Part shown: positions 1 through 6,127 of the stretch, one piece after another | How the letters are laid out: each line of letters starts with the position of its first letter | Position numbering within the stretch: the first letter of the stretch is position 1 | Assembly: GCA_947625075.1 (NCBI GenBank) | Contig: CANQMY010000055.1 | Coordinates: 1-7,046 of the forward strand | Length of the DNA: 7,046 bases | Origin: an uncultured Clostridia bacterium | GTDB lineage: Bacteria; Bacillota; Clostridia; TANB77; CAG-508 | Reading direction: 5' to 3' | Translations under genes and position numbers: made by a program | Notes under the pieces: model-generated | What the model saw: only the letters and a program-made list of their open reading frames with translations | Told to the model about the DNA's origin: nothing | Databases searched by the model: none

Positions 1-2999
1 GAAAAGATTATGTTGTTAGATACCATCCAAATGGTGGAATAGGTAGCATGGAAAATAATACATATAAGTTTTATGAGAGAAATACATTAAGTCCAAATAC
101 ATTTACAAAAGAGGGAAGTAAATTTAGTGGATGGGCACTTAATTCTAATGCAGATGTTATATATGTAGATGCAGATACTATTACAAAGATAGATGGAAGC
201 AACATGACTAAAGAGAATGATGTTTACTATTTAGATTTATATGCTAAATGGGCAGGTATTACATATCAAGTAAATTATCAATCAAATGGTGCAACAAGTG
301 GAGAAATGCAAAATTCAACGCATGCATTTAATGAGCGTTCTAAATTAAGCAAAAATCAGTTTAAAAAAGAACATAATATAATATTAGATATTGGACCTGG
401 TCAAACTAATTTTTATAATAATGGAACATTTAGCTCATGGTTAAATTCAGCTAATATTTCATTTGATAACAATACTAATGAATTTAGTATGACAGTAAAT
501 AGTGCTACAGCAAAAGGAAGCGGATTATATTATACAGATAAAAATGCTATACTAAAAAGTGGAAAAACAGCAACAATAAGCTATGAAGTATATTCTAACA
601 GAAAGGTTACACTAGGACTTAAAGTTCAAAATTCTATTGTAGGAAAACCATATAGTAATGATAGAGTAGATGGATATAGTGATCCTGATTTAATAGAAAT
701 TCCAGCAAATGAATGGACAACAATATATTTCTCATATAAAAATAATAATAATTCATCAATATACGATTATAGTGTATTATATGTAGAAGATTCTAATACA
801 CCAGTAAACTTAAAAATTAAAAATCCAAGATTTGAAGTAATTAATGGTAAAGTAAAAGTTGAAAATAATAGAGAAATAATTACTATTGAAGATACTTTCT
901 TGAACTGGACTTATCAAGGAAATAATTATCAAGATGAACAAGAAATTTATAATTTAACAGATAAAGATGGAGAAGTAGTAAGTATAACGGCAAAATGGGA
1001 TAAAACACAATTTTATCTTCCAGAAATCAACTCAAATGGATATAAATTTAAAGGTTGGGTTGGACCAGATGGAAAGGAATTAGATCCTGATGATCCAATA
1101 GAAATAGAAGATGGTGAAAATCCAATTATTACCGCTGAATGGGAAGATAACCAACCACCAACAGTTAATATATCAGTAATAAATACAACTTCTAGTTCAA
1201 TAACAACAACAACAACTGCTACAGATGAAGGAGCAGGACTAAAACCAGTACTTTATTACACTTATTTTATAAAAGAAAAAGGTACACCAGAAAATATGTG
1301 GCAACAATTTGATGGTTATTCTGAATCTGAATATACATTTTATAATTTAAAACAAAATACATCTTATGATATAAGAGTAATTGTAAGAGAAGATTTTGCA
1401 GGAAATTCTGGAACAGCAACTACTATAGGAACAACAAGAAATATTACAGGTAAAATATTCGTTAAATCGCAAAGCTGGTATGTAACAGAAAATGATGAAG
1501 GAAGGCAAGTAGTAGAATTTGGAGCAAGTGATCTTTCAGATAATAGCATGTATATAGAAACTAGACTTGAAACTACAAATGAGTGGACAAAATCTGATAT
1601 TGTATATGATGTAGCTCATGGACAAACTGTATATGCAAGATTAACGGATGGTAACAACTATATAGCTAATACTAGTGTAAAAGTTATTGATAATATAAAA
1701 CCTCAAATAATATTACAAGTACCATATTATACAGAAATTGAAATGGCAGCTACAGATGAAGGAGCAGGAATAGTTGGGTATGTAGTAACCACAACTCCAC
1801 AAACACCTGCGCAAAATGCATTTACAAGATGTAATACAACTCATAATTTATTTATAACACTTACTGGCCTTTCAGAAAATACATTATACTATTTATGGGT
1901 AATTGATGGAGCTGGAAATATAAGTAACTATTCTACTGCAACTACTCTTCAACAGATTTATTCAGTTTACTATAATATAGATGTAAATAATGTAAAAAAA
2001 GTAAGGTTAAAAGTAGGAGAAGATTGTTTAAAATTATCTTTTGAAACTCCAACTAAAAATGGTTATACATTTGTTGGATGGAAAACTACTAAAACAGCAG
2101 ATGAAATTGTGTTAAATAATAAAATAGTTATTAATGAAGATATATATCTTTATGCTGTATTTAAGAAAAATATTACATTAACGTATTATAATAATAATAC
2201 ACGTCCAGAAACAGCTGTGGGAGAACAATATTATAATAATGGAATTGTACGAAATCCAGTATTTACAATAAACCAAGCAAATAAAAATGGATGGCAAGCA
2301 AGAGGATGGTCAATATATCAAGATGGTAATGCAGGAATTACGTATAATAATATAATAAATAGGGAATTTAATACAAACGTAACTGTTTATGGTTTATATC
2401 AAAAATTAGTAACATTAAGTTATAATGGAAATGGAAATACAAGTGGAACAACTACACCATCTACAGCAATGGCATATTATAATAGTAGTGGAAGAACAGT
2501 AGATGCAACAATTAGTTTGAAACAAAATGGATTTTTAAGAAATAATTGCACATGGCTTGGATGGGCAGAAGGAAGTATAGGAGGAACCATAAGAAATCCA
2601 GGATATATTTATTCAGGAATAAATGATATAACATATTGGGCAAAATGGAAAGAAAGAATTTACTTAAAAGGAAATATAAATGTTAGTGCAACTTATGTTG
2701 GATGGTTTAAACAAGGATACTTCTGGGATATAAATGGTGGAGCTTCTGAACCTTCTAAACCTGGATATGGATATACAATAAATAGACCTGTTAACTATGC
2801 AGGATATAATTGGGAAGGTGCTTATAAAGATATATTATTATTCCAATATTCTTATGGAAATAATGGAAGTAATTGTATAATACCTTTAAGAGATGTAACA
2901 GGTAATGGAGATTATTTAGCAAGCTGGTATGGAGCATTTGATGAACAAGGTAATGAAGGAAATGGAACTTTCAAACTATGGAGAGATCAAATTTATTAA
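1..2999 (+). CDS. Large InlB-repeat / FN3 surface protein, 5'-truncated by the window
   Basis: Probable secreted or surface-exposed adhesin-like protein. The frame is open from base 3; the 15 codons before the ATG at 48 (reading ...RYHPNGGIGS) complete an InlB B-repeat, so that ATG is internal and the true start lies upstream. Numbering from that Met: InlB/Listeria-Bacteroides repeat to ~70 (FSGWAL, LYAKW); a second repeat from ~71 interrupted at ~109-275 by a CBM-like module and resumed at ~276-318; a third at ~319-365; FN3-like at ~369-465 (starts PPTV); an unrecognised beta-rich segment at ~466-548; a second FN3/Ig-like domain at ~549-635; three more InlB repeats at ~637-707 (YTFVGW), 708-786 (ARGWSI) and 787-868 (WLGWAE, YWAKW); an unrecognised C-terminal domain at ~869-983. 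There is no LPXTG motif or C-terminal membrane anchor. The N-terminus is not visible; by analogy with the prepilin-like genes downstream it might be anchored there, which is inference. The ligand is unknown. Confidence 0.88.
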   Translation, partial: KDYVVRYHPNGGIGSMENNTYKFYERNTLSPNTFTKEGSKFSGWALNSNADVIYVDADTITKIDGSNMTKENDVYYLDLYAKWAGITYQVNYQSNGATSGEMQNSTHAFNERSKLSKNQFKKEHNIILDIGPGQTNFYNNGTFSSWLNSANISFDNNTNEFSMTVNSATAKGSGLYYTDKNAILKSGKTATISYEVYSNRKVTLGLKVQNSIVGKPYSNDRVDGYSDPDLIEIPANEWTTIYFSYKNNNNSSIYDYSVLYVEDSNTPVNLKIKNPRFEVINGKVKVENNREIITIEDTFLNWTYQGNNYQDEQEIYNLTDKDGEVVSITAKWDKTQFYLPEINSNGYKFKGWVGPDGKELDPDDPIEIEDGENPIITAEWEDNQPPTVNISVINTTSSSITTTTTATDEGAGLKPVLYYTYFIKEKGTPENMWQQFDGYSESEYTFYNLKQNTSYDIRVIVREDFAGNSGTATTIGTTRNITGKIFVKSQSWYVTENDEGRQVVEFGASDLSDNSMYIETRLETTNEWTKSDIVYDVAHGQTVYARLTDGNNYIANTSVKVIDNIKPQIILQVPYYTEIEMAATDEGAGIVGYVVTTTPQTPAQNAFTRCNTTHNLFITLTGLSENTLYYLWVIDGAGNISNYSTATTLQQIYSVYYNIDVNNVKKVRLKVGEDCLKLSFETPTKNGYTFVGWKTTKTADEIVLNNKIVINEDIYLYAVFKKNITLTYYNNNTRPETAVGEQYYNNGIVRNPVFTINQANKNGWQARGWSIYQDGNAGITYNNIINREFNTNVTVYGLYQKLVTLSYNGNGNTSGTTTPSTAMAYYNSSGRTVDATISLKQNGFLRNNCTWLGWAEGSIGGTIRNPGYIYSGINDITYWAKWKERIYLKGNINVSATYVGWFKQGYFWDINGGASEPSKPGYGYTINRPVNYAGYNWEGAYKDILLFQYSYGNNGSNCIIPLRDVTGNGDYLASWYGAFDEQGNEGNGTFKLWRDQIY
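372..872 (+). other. Carbohydrate-binding-like module inserted inside an InlB repeat
   Basis: A segment of about 165 residues reads like a CBM4/9-type jelly-roll: it opens with NNGTFSSW, has alternating beta-strand-like stretches, an NEWTTIYFSY strand typical of these modules, and ends with LKIKNPRFEV. The InlB repeat that starts just before it (VNYQSNG to NQFKKE) lacks its usual GW half, and that half appears only after the segment (FLNWTYQG to ITAKW). I infer nesting of one domain in another. The CBM assignment rests on pattern resemblance only. Confidence 0.5.
1218..1238 (+). repeat. 21-nt exact direct repeat, copy 1 (codes ATDEGAG)
   Basis: It lies in the first FN3-like domain of the large surface protein and is identical to 1749-1769. 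It directly follows a run of ACA triplets that codes a threonine stretch. Confidence 0.85.
1749..1769 (+). repeat. 21-nt exact direct repeat, copy 2 (codes ATDEGAG)
   Basis: It lies in the second FN3/Ig-like domain and is identical to 1218-1238. The two domains are otherwise quite different in sequence, so the repeat marks either an old duplication or a conserved acidic turn motif. Confidence 0.85.
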
Positions 3000-3028
3000 A
3001 ACTAAAATAATATTAACTATAAAAAAGC

Positions 3029-3057
3029 TTGACAAATCCTATAAAAAAAAGTATAAT
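3029..3057 (+). promoter_or_regulatory. Consensus sigma-A promoter of the rpmF-rpmE operon
   Basis: The -35 box TTGACA is at 3029-3034 and the -10 box TATAAT at 3052-3057, with a 17-bp spacer: an exact match to the consensus. Transcription should start near 3064, giving a leader of about 57 nt before rpmF. It insulates the ribosomal genes from the surface-protein gene upstream, after which I see no convincing terminator. Confidence 0.9.
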
Positions 3058-3120
3058 TAGTAAGTGACTTAGATAAAGAGATAAATATTATAGATTTTAA
3101 AGCATTAAGGAGGGATTGAA

Positions 3121-3303
3121 ATGGCACAACCAAAAAGAAGATGGTCTAAAGCAAGAACACATCTTAAAAGATCAACATGGAAGTTAGAAAATAAAAATTT
3201 AGTAGAGTGTCCACATTGCCATAAATTAATAATGCAACATAGAATTTGCCCAAGTTGTGGATATTATGATGGAACAGAAGTTATAGCTAAGAAAGCTGAA
3301 TAA
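3121..3303 (+). CDS. rpmF: 50S ribosomal protein L32
   Basis: L32 is a small zinc-ribbon protein of the large ribosomal subunit. The 60-residue product starts MAQPKRRWSKART, the usual L32 opening, and has two CxxC pairs (CPHC at 30-33 and CPSC at 43-46), so it is the zinc-binding C+ form and complete in length. The start is fixed by a strong TAAGGAGGG site at 3106-3114, six bases before the ATG. It is the first gene of a two-gene operon with rpmE 40 bases downstream. In most bacteria rpmF follows the DUF177 (yceD) gene; here the neighbour is a large surface-protein gene instead. Confidence 0.98.
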   Translation: MAQPKRRWSKARTHLKRSTWKLENKNLVECPHCHKLIMQHRICPSCGYYDGTEVIAKKAE

Positions 3304-3328
3304 ATTGTAAAACTCAATAAATAAGAAA

Positions 3329-3334
3329 GAGGTG
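3329..3334 (+). promoter_or_regulatory. Ribosome binding site that decides the rpmE start
   Basis: GAGGTG lies nine bases before the ATG at 3344. An in-frame GTG at 3332 sits inside this site and would give four extra residues (MNTF) not found in the L31 family, so it is not the start. Confidence 0.8.
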
Positions 3335-3343
3335 AATACATTT

Positions 3344-3544
3344 ATGAAAGAAGGAATACATCCAGAATATGTAGAAGCAACAGTAACTTGTGCTTGTGGA
3401 AATGTAATGAAAACAAATTCAACAAAAAAAGATTTAAAAGTTGATGTATGCTCAAAATGTCATCCATTTTGGACAGGTAATTTAAGAAAAGAAACAACTG
3501 GTGGAAAAGCTGATAAATTTAAGAAAAAATATGGAATTCAATAG
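3344..3544 (+). CDS. rpmE: 50S ribosomal protein L31 (zinc-binding form)
   Basis: L31 is a large-subunit protein that helps bridge the two ribosomal subunits. From the ATG at 3344 the product has 66 residues starting MKEGIHPEYVEATVTC, a near-perfect L31 N-terminus. Zinc ligands are C16 and C18 (CAC) and C36 and C39 (CSKC), followed by the family motif HPFWTG and a basic C-terminal tail (KFKKKYGIQ). It is therefore the C+ type, complete. It is co-transcribed with rpmF; both products are zinc ribbon proteins. A strong hairpin terminator follows 10 bases after the stop codon. I see no obvious Zur operator at the operon promoter. Confidence 0.97.
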   Translation: MKEGIHPEYVEATVTCACGNVMKTNSTKKDLKVDVCSKCHPFWTGNLRKETTGGKADKFKKKYGIQ

Positions 3545-3554
3545 TTAAATCAAT

Positions 3555-3588
3555 AATAAAAAGAATAGCAAAAGCTATTCTTTTTATT
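3555..3588. terminator. Bidirectional intrinsic terminator
   Basis: A 15-bp perfect stem (3555-3569 with 3574-3588) closes an AAAA loop. The stem's upstream arm begins A-rich and its downstream arm ends in TTTTT, so a U-tract forms on either strand. It lies between the converging rpmE and HEPN genes and should end both transcripts. Confidence 0.93.
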
Positions 3589-3614
3589 GAATTTTAATAT
3601 TATGTTAGTAAATT

Positions 3615-3974
3615 TTATTTTGTTAATTTATGTATTTCTTTATCAATAAATTCTTTTATTACAGGGATATCATTTATTGCTGTATCAAAAATAATACTAT
3701 AATCCATATCATAATATCCATGGGCAAAACGGTTTCTCATACCTCTTATTTCATTCCAATTTGTATTATTTTGTGTTGCTTCAATATAGTCTTTTGTTAA
3801 GTGATTAGCAAGTTCTCCTATTTGAAATATGGGCATAGAAATTGCATTTCTAAAAACAACATTGTTATTAAATGCTTCTATACTTTTTCCGAATATTTCT
3901 AAAGCTTTATCTATTTGTTCACAATATTCTTTCATATGTAATAACACTGTTAAATTTCTATTTAAATTACTCAT
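3615..3974 (-). CDS. hepT: HEPN-domain toxin (HepT/DUF86 type), RNase
   Basis: Predicted ribonuclease toxin of a type VII HEPN/MNT toxin-antitoxin pair. The 119-residue protein carries the active-site motif RX4HXY as R80-NRFA-H85-G-Y87 near its C-terminal half, within RGMRNRFAHGYYDMD, and a conserved QIGELA helix at 51-56, both typical of DUF86. In the studied Shewanella pair the antitoxin adds AMP units to the tyrosine of this motif to block RNase activity; Y87 is the matching residue here, by analogy. The gene starts 8 bases inside the end of the upstream MNT gene (ATGAGTAA overlap), so translation is probably coupled. It has only a weak Shine-Dalgarno-like purine tract. All key residues are present, so it looks functional. 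Confidence 0.92.
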   Translation of the reverse strand: MSNLNRNLTVLLHMKEYCEQIDKALEIFGKSIEAFNNNVVFRNAISMPIFQIGELANHLTKDYIEATQNNTNWNEIRGMRNRFAHGYYDMDYSIIFDTAINDIPVIKEFIDKEIHKLTK

Positions 3975-4308
3975 ATATATTTAATCTCTCTTTCTTTACT
4001 TCATTATAAAATATATTTTTAGCAAGTTTTATTGTTTCACTATCATATTGTATATCATCTGTATATGTTTCTTCTATTACAATATCAATTTGCTTTTTTA
4101 ATATCTGTTCTATTTCATTAGCAAGTGCAGATAATTGCAAAAGTGTTTTTAAGTTTCCTTTTTTTATCATAATATCAACATCAGATTTTTTATTTGCTTC
4201 ACCTCTTGCATATGAACCAAATATATATGCTTTCTCAACTCCATATTTTTTTAATATATCGTATATCATTTCTTTTATTTCTTCAATCGTATACACTTTT
4301 TCACTCAT
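3967..4308 (-). CDS. mntA: MNT-type nucleotidyltransferase antitoxin
   Basis: Minimal nucleotidyltransferase of the DNA polymerase beta superfamily, expected to neutralise the downstream HEPN toxin by AMPylation. The 113-residue protein has the signature GSYARG at 31-36, then SDVD at 42-45 giving metal-binding D43 and D45, and a probable third carboxylate, D75, in QIDIV. The start is the ATG at 4308, preceded by GGAG nine bases away. An upstream in-frame TTG at 4323 overlaps that ribosome binding site and is unlikely. The antitoxin gene comes first and overlaps the toxin gene by 8 bases, the usual order for this family. Its promoter is at 4421-4450. Confidence 0.92.
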   Translation of the reverse strand: MSEKVYTIEEIKEMIYDILKKYGVEKAYIFGSYARGEANKKSDVDIMIKKGNLKTLLQLSALANEIEQILKKQIDIVIEETYTDDIQYDSETIKLAKNIFYNEVKKERLNIYE

Positions 4309-4317
4309 TTTATTAAT

Positions 4318-4321
4318 CTCC
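4318..4321 (-). promoter_or_regulatory. Ribosome binding site that decides the mntA start
   Basis: GGAG on the minus strand lies nine bases before the ATG at 4308. The in-frame TTG at 4321-4323 overlaps it and would place the start within the binding site. Confidence 0.75.
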
Positions 4322-4378
4322 AATTTATATAAAAATAGCCACGATTACTTAAGATACCCAAAGTATTATTAATTTCAG

Positions 4379-4407
4379 ACTTTAGCTCCTTAGGGTTTTA
4401 CTAAAGT
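4379..4407 (-). repeat. Inverted repeat in the mntA-hepT leader, possible operator or hairpin
   Basis: ACTTTAG and CTAAAGT form a perfect 7-bp inverted repeat around 15 bases that include the palindrome CCTTAGG. It sits just downstream of the predicted transcription start of the toxin-antitoxin operon, where an autorepressor could bind or the leader RNA could fold. The role is a guess; the repeat itself is plain. Confidence 0.35.
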
Positions 4408-4420
4408 ACTAATTTATTAC

Positions 4421-4450
4421 AATATAACATTTTAACCTTAATTTTGTCAA
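4421..4450 (-). promoter_or_regulatory. Promoter of the mntA-hepT operon
   Basis: On the minus strand, TTGACA (4450-4445) is followed after 18 bp by TATATT (4426-4421), with TG one base before it, making an extended -10. The leader to mntA is about 105 nt. Confidence 0.72.
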
Positions 4451-4632
4451 GAAATTAGTGATGAAACAAATTGTGTTAAGTGAGGTTATATATTGATAAA
4501 ATTCAAAGATATCAAATATTCGAGACTTTTGAGAATAAAGCATGTAAACTTAGCTTTAATATAAATAAAAGATATATTATTAAATAGGAAAAATATCAAA
4601 GTGACAGAAAGTTATAGAACTAAAAATTCATA
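4451..4632. other. AT-rich intergenic stretch with no recognised feature
   Basis: It lies between the divergent toxin-antitoxin promoter and the first inverted-repeat element. I find no credible open frame, RNA gene, terminator or consensus promoter for the gene on the right. Together with 4633-4848 it makes up most of a gene-free gap of about 540 bases. Confidence 0.5.
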
Positions 4633-4658
4633 TTATTAATTATTCAACTTAATAAAAA
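4633..4658 (+). repeat. Element A left arm (inverted repeat, core TTATTCAAC)
   Basis: The order is TTATTAA, 9-bp core TTATTCAAC (4640-4648), then TTAATAAAAA. It is the perfect reverse complement of 4798-4823. The half-sites are themselves inverted around an asymmetric core, as in tyrosine-recombinase sites. Confidence 0.85.
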
Positions 4659-4672
4659 TTAATTTTAGTAGA

Positions 4673-4701
4673 AATATATCACAATTAATAAATATGAGCA
4701 A
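4673..4701 (-). promoter_or_regulatory. Promoter-like sequence inside element A, facing away from the pilin gene
   Basis: On the minus strand, TTGCTC (4701-4696), a 17-bp spacer and TATATT (4678-4673) with an extended TG. The -10 begins 15 bases inside the left arm. After inversion it would lie at about 4755-4783 facing the gene, with a start site just before the right arm. In such AT-rich DNA a chance match is quite possible; the matching layout in element B raises my confidence somewhat. Confidence 0.3.
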
Positions 4702-4797
4702 TATAAAAAATAAAAAAATCAAATTTTAAATGAAAAAAATATGATAAAAATATATCAGAAAACTATTGAAAAATATATAGATATAAAAAATATGATT

Positions 4798-4823
4798 TTT
4801 TTATTAAGTTGAATAATTAATAA
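4798..4823 (-). repeat. Element A right arm (inverted repeat)
   Basis: TTTTTATTAA, core GTTGAATAA (4808-4816), then TTAATAA. It is the perfect reverse complement of 4633-4658. On its own it can also fold as a 10-bp stem with a 9-nt loop in the leader of the prepilin gene. Confidence 0.85.
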
Positions 4824-4836
4824 AAATTAACATAAT
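4817..4836 (+). repeat. 20-bp sequence shared upstream of both prepilin-like genes, copy 1
   Basis: TTAATAAAAATTAACATAAT overlaps the end of the right arm and abuts the AGGAGG site at 4837-4842. It is identical to 6273-6292. Its first 14 bases also occur at both left arms (4649-4662 and 6105-6118). Confidence 0.85.
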
Positions 4837-4848
4837 AGGAGGAAAGAT

Positions 4849-6063
4849 ATGAAAGAACAAAAGAAAGAACAAGGAATAACGTTAGTAGCACTTGTAGTTA
4901 CAATTATAATATTATTAATTTTAGCAGGAGTAACACTAAATATAGCATTATCTGAAAATGGAATATTTGAAAAAGCAAAAGAAGCAGTAGAAAAGTATAA
5001 AAATGCAGAAGAAGATGAAGTAAATGTATTAGATAGTTTAGCAGAACAATTGAAGAACATAAATATTGATTATGAAGATTATGTAGGAGCAACTGTTACA
5101 GGATATAATCCAATAACAAAAACATGCACAATAGAAACTATTACCTCAGGACATACAGAAGCTCAAACTTTTACAACAGATCCGATGAATACAGGAAAAA
5201 CAGGTATGCAGTGGAGAGTATGGGATTTTGATGGAAATACATTAAGAATAATAGGAGATCCAACAGAGAAGATGTTAACATTGAGTGGAGCGGCAGGATA
5301 TAATAATGGATTATGGGCAATTAATGAGATATGTAATAAATGCTATTCAAATGGAAAAGAAGGAATAAAAATAAGTAATTTAAAAAGAAGTGATATACAA
5401 AAAATAAGTACTTATGACTATACAAAATATAAGCATAAAGGTAATGAATGGGAAGAGATCATAGGTGATAGTAGTGAAAATTTAATATACTATGGAGAAA
5501 CAAAAACATATGAAATTAATAATAAATATCCTCAATTGTGGGGAGATAAAGATCAAAAATGGAAATATGGATATGATAGTAAAAGTAATGAAAAAACTGG
5601 AGTAGATCAAGAGGGTAAAACTTGGGAAGAACTTGGAACTGATGATGGCTTAATGAGTAGCACAATGGTAGATGGTTCTAATACTATAACATTCAAACAA
5701 TCATATTATGCACATGTTTATGAGGAAAAAGAATTTCCAAATAACAAGTATTATGATTTGATTTTTAAAAAAGCAGATAATGAGTCTATTGACAAAATAT
5801 ACTGGCTTGGGGGTCGATATGTGTTTTTAGGTGTGGATTATTGTCTTTTTGGTTTACAGAATGTAAATAGTAAGGAGGCTGGAAAAGGCATTGTATTAGG
5901 CAATACACTTTGTCGTTCATACCAAACTAATTATCCGGTTAGTTGTGCAATTCGACCAGTAGTTTCTATCAATCTAAAAGATAGTGGCTGCACAATAAAT
6001 CCTATTGTAGGAGAAGATGGGAATATAGAAAAATGTGAATTGAGTTGGAATACTAAAGATTAA
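4849..6063 (+). CDS. Prepilin-like surface protein (type IV pilin N-terminus), gene A
   Basis: Probable pseudopilin-type filament or surface protein. Its 404 residues begin with a short basic leader (MKEQKKEQG), then a GITLVALV prepilin-peptidase-like site, with cleavage expected after G9, and a hydrophobic helix to ~34. Mature position 5 is alanine, not the usual glutamate. A charged helix at ~41-68 follows, then a large C-terminal domain starting near WRVWDFDG (~123) and ending with YWLGGRYV and CAIRPVVSIN, motifs typical of clostridial prepilin-like proteins (DUF6273-like by resemblance). The start is set by AGGAGG at 4837-4842, six bases upstream. The N-terminal half and upstream region match the next gene closely, so the two are tandem paralogues. 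Expression may depend on element A. The partner or ligand is unknown. Confidence 0.87.
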   Translation: MKEQKKEQGITLVALVVTIIILLILAGVTLNIALSENGIFEKAKEAVEKYKNAEEDEVNVLDSLAEQLKNINIDYEDYVGATVTGYNPITKTCTIETITSGHTEAQTFTTDPMNTGKTGMQWRVWDFDGNTLRIIGDPTEKMLTLSGAAGYNNGLWAINEICNKCYSNGKEGIKISNLKRSDIQKISTYDYTKYKHKGNEWEEIIGDSSENLIYYGETKTYEINNKYPQLWGDKDQKWKYGYDSKSNEKTGVDQEGKTWEELGTDDGLMSSTMVDGSNTITFKQSYYAHVYEEKEFPNNKYYDLIFKKADNESIDKIYWLGGRYVFLGVDYCLFGLQNVNSKEAGKGIVLGNTLCRSYQTNYPVSCAIRPVVSINLKDSGCTINPIVGEDGNIEKCELSWNTKD

Positions 6064-6090
6064 AAAAAGCTTATTTAGATATAATTTATA

Positions 6091-6114
6091 ATTAAGTAAA
6101 AAGATTAATAAAAA
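6091..6114 (+). repeat. Element B left arm (inverted repeat, core GTAAAAAGA)
   Basis: ATTAA, core GTAAAAAGA (6096-6104), then TTAATAAAAA. It is the perfect reverse complement of 6254-6277. The arm plan matches element A but the core differs. Confidence 0.85.
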
Positions 6115-6127
6115 TTAATATGTTTAT

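Larger units (their letters stand above)
4633..4823. other. Candidate invertible element A, upstream of the first prepilin-like gene
   Basis: A 139-bp interior (4659-4797) is bounded by 26-bp perfect inverted repeats. The right arm ends 25 bases before the ATG of the downstream gene, so the element occupies the place where its promoter should be. Inversion would swap which end of the interior faces the gene. The best promoter-like sequence inside (4673-4701) now points away from the gene. Size and geometry resemble the Clostridioides difficile flagellar and cwpV switches, whose inverted repeats are of similar length. The element is seen directly; invertibility is inferred. Confidence 0.62.

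Noticed and set aside
1364..1549. Antisense open frame in the large surface gene
   Set aside because: It lies inside an intact, domain-rich forward gene and shows no ribosome site or recognisable motif.
3000..3028. Terminator after the large surface gene
   Set aside because: The stretch is AT-rich with no hairpin; readthrough into rpmF cannot be excluded.
3332..3343. GTG start giving a 70-residue L31
   Set aside because: The GTG lies inside the ribosome binding site and adds residues foreign to the family; the ATG at 3344 fits both spacing and family.
4309..4323. TTG start for the MNT gene
   Set aside because: It overlaps the GGAG site that properly serves the ATG at 4308.
4633..4823. The inverted-repeat elements as MITEs or small insertion sequences
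   Set aside because: There are no target-site duplications at the outer ends, the terminal sequences differ between the two copies, and both sit at the same place before paralogous genes with identical spacing.
4827..5092. Antisense open frames over the prepilin helix and leader
   Set aside because: They mirror the AT-rich codons of gene A, are low-complexity hydrophobic (Leu/Phe-rich), and lack ribosome sites and family resemblance.
5873..5879. Internal AAGGAGG in gene A as a second translation start
   Set aside because: No ATG or GTG follows at a useful distance and the surrounding frame is conserved protein sequence.
6061..6090. Terminator after gene A
   Set aside because: AAAAAAAGCTT has only a tiny AAGCTT palindrome with no stable stem or following T-run.
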